In this document: in pieces, positions 54,886 to 62,687 of the stretch
Position numbering within the stretch: the first letter of the stretch is position 1
Layout of the letters: every line of letters begins with the position of its first letter
Assembly (NCBI GenBank): GCA_028284765.1
Contig: JANQRA010000023.1
Location: 1-64,000 of the forward strand
DNA from: Acidimicrobiia bacterium
GTDB lineage: Bacteria > Actinomycetota > Acidimicrobiia > Spongiisociales > ZC4RG35
DNA: 64,000 bases
Direction of reading: 5' to 3'
Program-made: the position numbers and the translations under genes
The notes under the pieces: generated by a model
The model's input: the letters and a program-made list of their open reading frames with translations, nothing else
Database searches by the model: none
What the model was told of the DNA's origin: nothing

Positions 54886-55113
54886 TTGAATCTGGAGCGG
54901 GGTGCGATTGCGGAACTAGTTCGCCGTCCGAGCCTGTGGATAGAGGCGGTCAGGGCATATTGGGCTTCTCGGTCGCTCACGTCCACGGCCTATCTCCGAT
55001 GGAGACATGCGACCGCATACGGTGACGAGGTAACCACCATGAGCGCGCACGATCTGGTTAACTATCTCTCGTGGCGTAGGGAGATGCGCAAACTGCGGAA
55101 TGGGAGTGGGTGA
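54886..55113 (+). CDS. Small basic protein of unknown function
   Basis: I chose TTG 54886, which follows GGGAGG at good spacing; it gives 75 residues. LVRRPSLWIEAVRAYWASRS is followed by the helix-rich AYLRWRHATAYG and a basic end. Similar short proteins occur near the division cluster in actinobacteria, as I recall, but I cannot name a function. It overlaps the next gene by 14 bases. Confidence 0.65.
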   Translation: MNLERGAIAELVRRPSLWIEAVRAYWASRSLTSTAYLRWRHATAYGDEVTTMSAHDLVNYLSWRREMRKLRNGSG

Positions 55114-55669
55114 GGTGACATCCAGTTTGGCGAGTCGGCTCGGGGACATACCCGGAGTCGCCTCTGTCGAAATCGACCTTGACGGCTTTGGTCGGGGCAT
55201 CGATGTCCGTCTCGAACCAGACGCCAACGAAGAGGAAGTGATGAGTCAGCTTCGTGCTCTTCTTGCCGCCTACGGAGTGAAAGGCGAGCGGCAGCCATCG
55301 CTGCAACTGGACACCCCCGCACCAAGGCCGGAAGTCGGCGTCAACGTCCGTATCACTCCGATCCGTGGTGGTGCGCGAGTCGAAGTCGAAAGCCGGAAGG
55401 TGAAGTCGTTTCGTGTCGTCGCCGCCAATCCGGCCGCAATCGCCCAGGGCCTCGCTGATGCTTGGTGCCAGGTAGTCGGTCGGATTCCCGTCGAAGTGGT
55501 CGAAGTGTCCGTGACGCCCGGCGGGGTGCTCAGTATCACCTGTGTCGATGGTGAGACTGAGACGATAGGAACCGCCGACGTCGGCCAAGGATGGGAGCGA
55601 GCTCTCAGGGATGCAATTGCCGAAGCCCTCTTCTCAAGAAACGGGCACAGAGGCGACCTGGCGAGCTGA
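55100..55669 (+). CDS. Protein of unknown function
   Basis: 189 residues with regular strand/helix alternation and no membrane segment. The first 60 residues (VASVEIDLDGFGRGIDVRLEPDANEEEVMSQL-like pattern) have the look of an ACT-like or YbaB-like small beta-alpha domain. A second similar domain seems to follow at 75-170. I do not recognise a family. GTG 55115 is an alternative start. Confidence 0.6.
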   Translation: MGVGEVTSSLASRLGDIPGVASVEIDLDGFGRGIDVRLEPDANEEEVMSQLRALLAAYGVKGERQPSLQLDTPAPRPEVGVNVRITPIRGGARVEVESRKVKSFRVVAANPAAIAQGLADAWCQVVGRIPVEVVEVSVTPGGVLSITCVDGETETIGTADVGQGWERALRDAIAEALFSRNGHRGDLAS

Positions 55670-55726
55670 AGCCTGCCTTATAGGCAAGCAAGAGTCGAAG
55701 AATCGGTACCATCATGTACGGCGGAT

Positions 55727-56230
55727 ATGAGTCGTGCCTTGGTACTCAATGCGAGCTATGAGCCTCTCTCGGTCGTCAGCGAGCGGAGAGCGGTGGTGCT
55801 CGTCCTGAATGAGAAAGCTTCCGTCCTCGTTGCGCGAGACGAGACTTGGGCGTCGGAACGTACGTCGTTGCCGTTGCCGTCTGTCGTTCGCCTCACCAGG
55901 TACGTGAAGGTCCCGTATCGCAGGGCGGTCCCGGTGACACGGCGGGCTGTATTCGGGCGAGACGGTCACTCATGTCAATACTGCGGCGGGCCGGCCGAGT
56001 CGATTGATCACGTCCAGCCACGTTCTAGGGGAGGCGGGCACACCTGGGAGAACGTCGTCGCGTGCTGTCGGCCTTGCAATGTTCGCAAGGGAGACCGAAC
56101 ACCCGCTGAGAGCGGATTCACTCTCCGGACCCAACCGGGGCCTCCACGTCGGTTCGGGTGGATCTACGCCTCAACCGGCTTCGACGTCGACCCCAGCTGG
56201 CACCCCTACCTCCTGGCCCAACCCGCCTAA
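55727..56230 (+). CDS. HNH endonuclease
   Basis: 167 residues. The HNH core with structural zinc is complete: Cys83/Cys86 (CQYC), Asp94-His95 (DHVQPRSRGG), Asn109 and Cys114/Cys117 (CCRPCNVRKGDRTP). The N-terminal LNASYEPLSVVSERRAVVLVL region marks the widespread chromosomal group found in actinobacteria and cyanobacteria, not a phage or restriction enzyme. The substrate is unknown. Three to four palindromes follow before mraZ. Confidence 0.92.
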   Translation: MSRALVLNASYEPLSVVSERRAVVLVLNEKASVLVARDETWASERTSLPLPSVVRLTRYVKVPYRRAVPVTRRAVFGRDGHSCQYCGGPAESIDHVQPRSRGGGHTWENVVACCRPCNVRKGDRTPAESGFTLRTQPGPPRRFGWIYASTGFDVDPSWHPYLLAQPA

Positions 56231-56277
56231 CGACCCCTCAATCCACGGTGTGGCCCGGAGGCCACCAGTTCCCTCGT

Positions 56278-56324
56278 TTCTGTGTCAGTTAAGGGACCTA
56301 TAGGGGGGAGAAACTGACACAGAA
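56278..56324. repeat. Perfect 13-base inverted repeat between the HNH gene and mraZ
   Basis: TTCTGTGTCAGTT (56278-56290) and AACTGACACAGAA (56312-56324) are exact complements around 21 bases. A smaller hairpin (GTGGCC-CGGA-GGCCAC, 56250-56265) precedes it. Neither is followed by a T-run, so a protein-binding site or a Rho-type end for the HNH transcript is as likely as a simple terminator. Confidence 0.65.
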
Positions 56325-56364
56325 GTCATCGTTTGACGCCGAGGTGTCAGCTCGTGCCCATGTG

Positions 56365-56409
56365 GTGGGAAGAAAGGTTGACAAGTGGGGGGAAGTGGGC
56401 CATAGTGGC
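56365..56409 (+). promoter_or_regulatory. mraZ promoter with MraZ-type direct repeats
   Basis: TTGACA (56378-56383) and CATAGT (56401-56406) are 17 bases apart. GTGGG boxes stand at 56365, 56385 and 56395 and GTGGC at 56405, all on a 10-base grid and overlapping the promoter. This is the known arrangement for MraZ binding to its own promoter, so autoregulation of the division cluster is likely. Confidence 0.8.
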
Positions 56410-56468
56410 GACTACGCCCCAGGCAAGGGGGTGCGGACGGTGAGGACGATGAACGGAGAAGAGCAGAA

Positions 56469-56885
56469 GTGTTCCTTGGCGAGTACTTCCACAGCCTCGA
56501 TGGAAAAGGGCGGCTGGTCATGCCCTCCGGCTTCCGCCGTCGTCTCGAAGACGGTTGTGTCATCACCAAGGGACGTGACGGTCAGCTTCTCATCTTCGCT
56601 TCCGAGGACTTCGAGCAGAAGGCCACCGAAATGATCGAGCAGCAGCCAGAGGACAAGGAAGGGCGTCGTTTTGCTCGCACGGTTTTCGCCGGTGCCGACC
56701 TCCAGACCCCTGACAAGTCAGGTCGCGTGATCGTCAAGCCCGATCTGCGTGACTACGCCGACCTCGAGCCCGGCAACGAGATAGCCGTCCTCGGTGTCTT
56801 CGACCACATCGAGCTCTGGGAGAAAGGTCGCCACATCGAAGAGAAGGCGTCAGGCGATGAGAGCTACCTAGAAGGAGAGGACTGA
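56469..56885 (+). CDS. mraZ: Transcriptional regulator MraZ
   Basis: GTG start, 138 residues. Two SpoVT-AbrB-like halves: FLGEYFHSLDGKGRLVMPSGFR-type at the start and GADLQTPDKSGRVIVKPDLRDYA in the second half. It forms a ring that binds TGGG repeats and controls the dcw genes. The usual length is 140-150. The predicted leader is about 56 bases. It is followed after 103 bases by rsmH, with a long hairpin in between. Confidence 0.95.
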   Translation: MFLGEYFHSLDGKGRLVMPSGFRRRLEDGCVITKGRDGQLLIFASEDFEQKATEMIEQQPEDKEGRRFARTVFAGADLQTPDKSGRVIVKPDLRDYADLEPGNEIAVLGVFDHIELWEKGRHIEEKASGDESYLEGED

Positions 56886-56906
56886 TCGAAAGCACATGGT
56901 TTGGGC

Positions 56907-56992
56907 TCATTGCGAGCCTCCCGGAACCAATTGGAAGGCCCCTGACTCCGCCCGCCTCTCATTGGTACCAGCGCCCGGGGGGCTCGCAATGA
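56907..56992 (+). promoter_or_regulatory. Long hairpin covering the rsmH ribosome site and start codon
   Basis: Bases 56907-56924 pair with 56975-56992 over 18 positions in RNA (17 Watson-Crick and one G-U). An inner six-base stem, ACCAAT (56926-56931) with ATTGGT (56961-56966), stacks above. The 3' arm contains both the GGGGGG ribosome site (56977-56982) and the rsmH AUG (56989-56991), so translation of rsmH would be blocked while the hairpin is closed. No T-run follows, which argues against a terminator. Confidence 0.7.
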
Positions 56993-57924
56993 ACCAGGAC
57001 CGGCAGAACGAGACGGCCGAGTACCACCGGCCGGCCCTGGTCGAAGAAGTCGCCGAGATGTTGGCGCCGGTGCTGCCGGGAGTGGTTGTTGATGCCACTT
57101 TTGGTGGCGGTGGCCACACCCGGCGCTTGCTGAGTGAATTTGGAGAAGACGTGACGGTGATTGCGATAGATCGGGACCCGGAGGCGCTGGCGAACGCAGC
57201 AGACCTCCCGATCACGGCCGTCCAAGGCAACTTCTCAGAAATCAAAGAGTTGGTTAGCGAAGCGACCCCTGCGCCGATCAGAGGCGTGCTCTTCGATTTC
57301 GGTGTCTCCTCTCACCAACTCGATGACGCCGATCGGGGCTTTTCCTACAGATTCGATGGCCCGCTCGACATGCGCATGGGGCCCGATGCTGAACAGACCG
57401 CCGGCGACATCGTCAATACGTGGGACGCCCGTGAACTCTCACGGATCATCCGGGTCTTCGGCGAAGAACCACTCTCCCGTCGGATTGCCAACGCCATCGT
57501 TGATGCGCGTCCGCTCACCAGCACAGCTCACTTGTCCACCGTCATCGCACAGTCAATGCCAGCGGCCCGACGTCGGGCGGGTCATCCCGCCCGACGCACA
57601 TTCCAGGCCATTCGCATTGCGGTGAACGCTGAGCTCGATGCAGTTCGAGAAGGCCTGGAGGCAGCTCAGGACCTGGTCGATCCCGGTGGTCGCGTCGTTG
57701 CGATCTCGTATCACTCGCTCGAAGACCGGATCGTCAAGCAGAGCTTTGCCGTCAGGGCTACAGGCTGCACATGTCCGCCTGACCTACCCGTATGTGGCTG
57801 TGGCAACACGGCTGAGATGAGGGTTCTGACCCGCAAGCCGATCAAGGCCAGCGAAGCCGAGGTGCAATCCAACAATCGAGCGAGATCGGCAGTCCTCAGA
57901 GCAGCGGAGAAGGTGGCGTCGTGA
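56989..57924 (+). CDS. rsmH: 16S rRNA m4C1402 methyltransferase
   Basis: I chose ATG 56989 (311 residues): the conserved YHRPALVEEV comes 12 residues later, whereas the longer frame adds unrelated residues made of the hairpin. VDATFGGGGHTRRLL is the SAM site, FDFGVSSHQLDDADRGFSY the RsmH signature, and SYHSLEDRIVK lies near the end. It N4-methylates C1402 in the ribosomal P site. It overlaps ftsL by 4 bases. Confidence 0.96.
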   Translation: MNQDRQNETAEYHRPALVEEVAEMLAPVLPGVVVDATFGGGGHTRRLLSEFGEDVTVIAIDRDPEALANAADLPITAVQGNFSEIKELVSEATPAPIRGVLFDFGVSSHQLDDADRGFSYRFDGPLDMRMGPDAEQTAGDIVNTWDARELSRIIRVFGEEPLSRRIANAIVDARPLTSTAHLSTVIAQSMPAARRRAGHPARRTFQAIRIAVNAELDAVREGLEAAQDLVDPGGRVVAISYHSLEDRIVKQSFAVRATGCTCPPDLPVCGCGNTAEMRVLTRKPIKASEAEVQSNNRARSAVLRAAEKVAS

Positions 57925-58313
57925 CTATCAGCCCACAGCCGCGGCCAGCGCTCGAAGAACGACTCCGTGTCCTCGAGGGCAAAAAGGCGCGAAAGCGACG
58001 CCCGTCGATGGCACCGTGGATGATCATGGTGGTCATCGCCGTCGTGGCGTTCCTCGGTTTGGGCTTTGCTAGCACCAGCCTTGACCGCTCAGCATTCGAC
58101 CTGGCCGAACTGAACAAAGCGATCGACAACGAGCTCGCTTTGAACCAACAGCTGCGGTTGGAAGTAGCCCGACTCGAAAACCCGGCTCGCATTGCCCCTC
58201 TTGCGGACGAGTTGGGTCTTGTCCTTCCTATTGAGACGAATCAACTGCTCGTCGACCTCGACGCAGTGGAACCGGTGGTGGCCGACGCTGCCGATGACGG
58301 AGCCAATCAATGA
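57921..58313 (+). CDS. ftsL: FtsL-like cell division protein
   Basis: GTG start, 130 residues. A basic cytoplasmic tail (KKARKRRP), one membrane helix at about 32-50 and a leucine-zipper-like coiled coil (LNKAIDNELALNQQLRLEVARLEN) followed by ARIAPLADELGLVLP. Position between rsmH and ftsI and topology identify FtsL, which pairs with the DivIC/FtsB partner in the divisome. The 75-base gap to ftsI holds a short GGGGC/GCCCC hairpin. Confidence 0.85.
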   Translation: MTISPQPRPALEERLRVLEGKKARKRRPSMAPWMIMVVIAVVAFLGLGFASTSLDRSAFDLAELNKAIDNELALNQQLRLEVARLENPARIAPLADELGLVLPIETNQLLVDLDAVEPVVADAADDGANQ

Positions 58314-58388
58314 ACCCTGGACGCGCTGGTACCGGGTTGATCTGCGGGGCGCCGCCCCTCCGGTTGACCACCCGGAGAGTCGGACCCC

Positions 58389-60155
58389 ATGGCCTCGATT
58401 AAGAAGCGTCCTAGCTCCTCCACAGTTCGTCTGGGGTTGATCGTTTTCATCGTCGTGGCGGCGTGGATCGGTATGGGCTACCGACTCTTCGATATTCAGG
58501 TGGTCAAGGCTGAAGAACTGGCTGAGCAGGGCCTGAACCAACGCCTCGAGACTCGAGAGATGGCGCCGCAGCGAGGGAAGATCTACGACCGAAACGGTGA
58601 CCTGCTGGCGCTCACGGTTGAGTCTCAGAGCCTCTTCGCCGATCCGAGTCAGGTCAGCGAACCGCTTTGGGTCGCTCAACAAATTGGCACTCTGCTTGGT
58701 GTGGACTCTGACTCTCTTTTTGAGCGTCTAACCAGTGACAAGAGATTCGTCTGGATCAAACGTCAGGTCGACGGCGTCCTCGCCGAACAGGTTCTCGATC
58801 TCGAGATGGATGGGGTCTATTCACTACCCGAGCCGAAACGCGTCTACCCAGCCGGACCCGTGGCGGCACATGTCACCGGCTTCGTGAACATCGACGGTGA
58901 CGGCCAGGAGGGGATGGAGCTTGTCTACGACACTCAGCTGCGCGGTGTTCCCGGCACCGCCGTCTACGAGCGTTCGCCCAACGGCATCGTCATTCTCCAA
59001 GGCGACAACAACATCGTCCCCGCCGATCCAGGGATGGATCTCAACACGACCATCGACCTGCCGCTCCAGTATCAGGCCCAGCAGTCCTGTGTCGATGCCG
59101 TCGACAGAACGGGAGCAGATTCTTGTTGGGCTGTCGTTCTCTCTGTCGAAACGGGTGAGATTCTCGCGATGGTCGGAGCTCCCGTCTTCGATCCTCAGAC
59201 CAGGCAAACCGTTGACCCACGCTGCGACGACGCTGAGGACCCTGCGACCTGTAGGGCTTTCTCGAACTTCGTAGTGCGCGGCATCTTCGAGCCCGGGTCC
59301 ACTCAGAAGATGATCACCGTGGCTGCAGCCCTCGAAGAAGGCAAAGTCCAGGTTGGAACGACGATCCCTGAAGTAGCGGACGAGCTGGAACTGTTGGAGG
59401 ATGCCTGTCGTTCCGGCGATGATGACGTACACGGCTGCTACCGGGACTTCCACGAGCACGAAACCCAGGACATGACTGTGGCTGAGATCTTCACCCGGTC
59501 CTCCAATATCGGAACCATCAGGGTGGCTGAGACGCTCGACCAAGATGTCCTCGTCGACTACATCGAAGCGTTTGGCCTCGGGTCGAGAACTGGCGTCGAC
59601 TACACAGTCGAGGCCGAGGGCCTGTTGCGATTCGATGCGGGCTGTCAAACGTGTTGGGCGTCTGCAGCCATCGGCTACTCCGTGGCTGCTTCCCCGCTCC
59701 AAATGGCGGCGGCCTACGCCGCAATCGGCAACGACGGGGTATGGACCACTCCACACATCATGTCCACCATGGTGGACCCCAACGGGAACACCGAGGTCGC
59801 TGGGATCGAGACGAAACAGGTGGTCTCGATCGGAACCTCGATCCTGGTGCGGGAGCTGCTTGCTTCGGTAGTGGAGGAAGGCACCGGAACCAATGCTGCG
59901 GTGGACGGATATCGGGTAGGCGGCAAGACGGGAACAGCCAACAAGCTCGGCCCGGACGGCCGGTACACCGAGGAAACGCGAGCCTCCTTCGTAGGCATGG
60001 CACCAATCGACGACCCGCAGGTAGTCGTCGCGGTCGTGATCGATTCGCCGGACTTCGACTATCGGACAGGCGGCCTGTCAGCGGCGCCGGTGTTCTCAGA
60101 GATCATGGAACAGGCGCTTCATCGATTCGGGGTGAGCCCGGATGTCAACCGGTAG
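58389..60155 (+). CDS. ftsI: Division transpeptidase (penicillin-binding protein 3)
   Basis: 588 residues. One membrane anchor (about 14-35), a pedestal domain with RGKIYDRNGDLLA, and the transpeptidase domain with Ser304-x-x-Lys307 (GSTQK), SSN 371-373 and KTG 513-515. It crosslinks septal peptidoglycan with FtsW. The outer domain carries eight cysteines (234, 246, 279, 288, 340, 350, 419, 422), an even and clustered set suggesting disulfides. It overlaps murE by 14 bases. Confidence 0.95.
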   Translation: MASIKKRPSSSTVRLGLIVFIVVAAWIGMGYRLFDIQVVKAEELAEQGLNQRLETREMAPQRGKIYDRNGDLLALTVESQSLFADPSQVSEPLWVAQQIGTLLGVDSDSLFERLTSDKRFVWIKRQVDGVLAEQVLDLEMDGVYSLPEPKRVYPAGPVAAHVTGFVNIDGDGQEGMELVYDTQLRGVPGTAVYERSPNGIVILQGDNNIVPADPGMDLNTTIDLPLQYQAQQSCVDAVDRTGADSCWAVVLSVETGEILAMVGAPVFDPQTRQTVDPRCDDAEDPATCRAFSNFVVRGIFEPGSTQKMITVAAALEEGKVQVGTTIPEVADELELLEDACRSGDDDVHGCYRDFHEHETQDMTVAEIFTRSSNIGTIRVAETLDQDVLVDYIEAFGLGSRTGVDYTVEAEGLLRFDAGCQTCWASAAIGYSVAASPLQMAAAYAAIGNDGVWTTPHIMSTMVDPNGNTEVAGIETKQVVSIGTSILVRELLASVVEEGTGTNAAVDGYRVGGKTGTANKLGPDGRYTEETRASFVGMAPIDDPQVVVAVVIDSPDFDYRTGGLSAAPVFSEIMEQALHRFGVSPDVNR

Positions 60156-61620
60156 TTCGATGGCCGACCTCGCCGCATTGGTCGATGGTGTTCTCACGAG
60201 AGAAGCGTCGGTGCGCATCGTAGACGTGACACACCGATCTGACCAAGCAGCCGTCGGGACGCTGTTCGTCGCGATCGAGGGTGCGAACGCGGACGGACAC
60301 GATTTCATATCCGACGCCGTTGGACGTGGCGCATCCGCAGTTGTTGTGAATCGTCCCGTTGCCGTGGACTTGCCAACAATGGTCGTCGACAACACCAGGG
60401 CGGCTTTGGGGCCCCTTTCCGCGGCAGTTCATGGCGATCCGTCCCAGGACCTAGAAGTGGTGGGGGTCACGGGGACAAACGGTAAGACGACGGTCACCCA
60501 TTTCATCCATTCGATGTCCACTCACATGGGTCACCATGCAGGTTTGATCGGGACGATCAACACCAAGATCGACGAGGAGACGATCAGCACCGATTTCACT
60601 ACCCCAGAAGCGCCAGATCTGCAACGTCTGTTGGCACTGATGCGGGACCGAGACGTCAGTGTCGTCGCGGCTGAGGTCTCGTCACACGCTCTCGAATTCG
60701 GACGTGTCGACGGCACCAGATTCAAGGTGGCGGCTTTCACCAACCTCAGCCAGGACCATCTCGATTTCCACGGCTCAATGGAGGATTACGCAGCGGCGAA
60801 GATGAAGCTGTTCACCGATCACGACGTGGATATCGCTGTCGTGAACATCGACGACCCTGTTGGCTTGGACATCGCAGGTCGGTTCTCGGGCAACCTGGTC
60901 ACGGTAGGGCTTCTGGGCGATATCAACTTTTCTGATATCGAGGTGGTGCCCGGCGGCACTCGATTCCGATTCTCGAGCCCATGGGGATCCGAGTCGTTGG
61001 TAGCTCCTGTGGTTGGTGACTTCAACGTTGCGAATCTCACGCTTGCCGCGGCATGTTGCCTGGCGCAAGGCCGAGAGTTCGCTGATGTGGTCAGGGCGAT
61101 GGAGAACGTGTCCCAGGTCCCGGGCCGCTACGAGGTGATTTCGGGAGACGACCCGATCCAAGTCGTGGTCGACTATGCCCATACTCCGGAAGGTGTTGCG
61201 AGAGCTGTGGAAACTGCTCGCGCCGTATCCGCAGGTCGAGTCGTTGCGCTCGTGGGCGCCGGGGGCGACAGGGATCGTGACAAGCGTCCGTTGATGGGAC
61301 AGGCGCTGTCCTCCGCAGACGTGGCGATCGTCACGTCAGACAATCCCAGGACAGAGGATCCAGGAAGCATCGTTGCCGCAGTTGCGACCGGGGTTTCAAA
61401 CACCAAGTTGATTGTCGAGGTCGATCGGCGCGAGGCAATCGATCGAGCGCTTCGCGAGGCGTCGGATGGGGACATCGTCCTGATCCTCGGTAGGGGACAC
61501 GAACCTTTTCAGCACCTGTCCGATGGGAGAATCGATTTTGACGACCGGGTTGTGACCGGAGAGCGGCTCAGAGCTCTCCGCGACGACTCAGCGAATAGGC
61601 CAGGAGCCGAAACGGCATGA
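60142..61620 (+). CDS. murE: UDP-MurNAc-tripeptide synthetase
   Basis: 492 residues. ATP loop GTNGKTT at 111-117, carbamylated Lys220 (YAAAKMKLF), and DNPR at 400-403, the motif that selects meso-diaminopimelate. It adds the third residue of the stem peptide. The N-terminus could also begin at Met7. The stop overlaps mraY as ATGA; the usual murF between murE and mraY is missing. Confidence 0.95.
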   Translation: MSTGSSMADLAALVDGVLTREASVRIVDVTHRSDQAAVGTLFVAIEGANADGHDFISDAVGRGASAVVVNRPVAVDLPTMVVDNTRAALGPLSAAVHGDPSQDLEVVGVTGTNGKTTVTHFIHSMSTHMGHHAGLIGTINTKIDEETISTDFTTPEAPDLQRLLALMRDRDVSVVAAEVSSHALEFGRVDGTRFKVAAFTNLSQDHLDFHGSMEDYAAAKMKLFTDHDVDIAVVNIDDPVGLDIAGRFSGNLVTVGLLGDINFSDIEVVPGGTRFRFSSPWGSESLVAPVVGDFNVANLTLAAACCLAQGREFADVVRAMENVSQVPGRYEVISGDDPIQVVVDYAHTPEGVARAVETARAVSAGRVVALVGAGGDRDRDKRPLMGQALSSADVAIVTSDNPRTEDPGSIVAAVATGVSNTKLIVEVDRREAIDRALREASDGDIVLILGRGHEPFQHLSDGRIDFDDRVVTGERLRALRDDSANRPGAETA

Positions 61621-62687
61621 TTGCCCTACTGGTTGCCGCGGCGCTGGGACTCGCGATCTCGATTTTTGGCACCCCTTACGCCATACGTGTTTTGCGACGA
61701 AGGGAGATCGGCCAGTTCATCCAGGAGGACATCCAGGGCCAGCACGGCCACAAGCAGGGAACCCCCACGATGGGTGGAGTCGTGTTCGTCACCGCCGCCG
61801 TCATCGGGTGGTTTCTCGCCCATGTCAGGCTGTGGACGCCAGACACCGGTATCACTTTCAGCTTCCGGGAGTTCCAGCCCGGAGGTTGGCTGGCGGTCCT
61901 GGCTCTCGTCGGCATGGCAACGGTGGGGCTTCTCGACGACTGGGTCAAGTACTCGAACAAGAGAAGTCTTGGTCTCTCCAAGGCGGCCAAGTTCGGTGGT
62001 CAACTCGGCATTGCTGCGATATTCGCCTTTTTTGCGACGAATGCGGGGCTCAACACTGAGATCTCGTTTGTGCGTCCGCTGGGGATAGATCTCGGCGTGT
62101 TCTTCGTGGTTTGGGTGCTCCTGATGCTCACAGGGGCCGCCAATGGTGTGAATCTGTCGGATGGGATGGACGGCCTCGCCGCCGGCGCTTCGGCCTTGGT
62201 GGTCGGTGCCTACACGATCATCTCCTTTTGGAAGTGGCGTAACGGGGAGGAGTTTCTCGACAACCCGATCTATGAGGCGCTGTCTCCTCTCGAGCTGGCC
62301 ATCATCTCAGCCGCCATGTTGGGCGCATTGCTGGGGTTCCTGTGGTGGAACGCACCTCCGGCGAAAATCTTCATGGGAGACGTGGGATCGCAGGGCATCG
62401 GCGGGCTCCTCGCTGCTCTTGCCCTCCTAACAAACACCCACCTCTTGCTTGCGCTCGTCGGTGCGATCTTTGTGGCTGAGACCGTGTCGGTGATTCTCCA
62501 AGTCGGCAGTTTCAGGCTGACGGGGAAACGGATCTTCAGAATCGCACCGATTCACTTTCACTTTGACCTTGGAGGGTGGCCGGAGACCACAGTGGTCATA
62601 CGGTTCTGGATTCTCACCGGGATAGGTGTCGCGCTGGGCCTCGGCCTCTTCTACGCAGACTTCCTGAGAATCGGTGGTCTGCTGTGA
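61617..62687 (+). CDS. mraY: Phospho-MurNAc-pentapeptide translocase
   Basis: 356 residues, ten membrane segments. GTPTMGG (52-58 region), LLDDWVK, NLSDGMDGLA and the HFHFDLGGWPE loop with the conserved His cluster are all present. It moves the phospho-MurNAc-pentapeptide to undecaprenyl phosphate to make lipid I. It overlaps murD by 4 bases. Confidence 0.97.
   Translation: MIALLVAAALGLAISIFGTPYAIRVLRRREIGQFIQEDIQGQHGHKQGTPTMGGVVFVTAAVIGWFLAHVRLWTPDTGITFSFREFQPGGWLAVLALVGMATVGLLDDWVKYSNKRSLGLSKAAKFGGQLGIAAIFAFFATNAGLNTEISFVRPLGIDLGVFFVVWVLLMLTGAANGVNLSDGMDGLAAGASALVVGAYTIISFWKWRNGEEFLDNPIYEALSPLELAIISAAMLGALLGFLWWNAPPAKIFMGDVGSQGIGGLLAALALLTNTHLLLALVGAIFVAETVSVILQVGSFRLTGKRIFRIAPIHFHFDLGGWPETTVVIRFWILTGIGVALGLGLFYADFLRIGGLL

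Noticed and set aside
56896-56988. Upstream extension of rsmH (31 codons)
   Set aside because: The extra residues are encoded by the hairpin and do not resemble the RsmH N-terminus; YHRP normally lies close to the start.
58340-58380. Terminator between ftsL and ftsI
   Set aside because: GGGGCGCCGCCCC can form a short hairpin, but there is no T-run and the genes belong to one division cluster.
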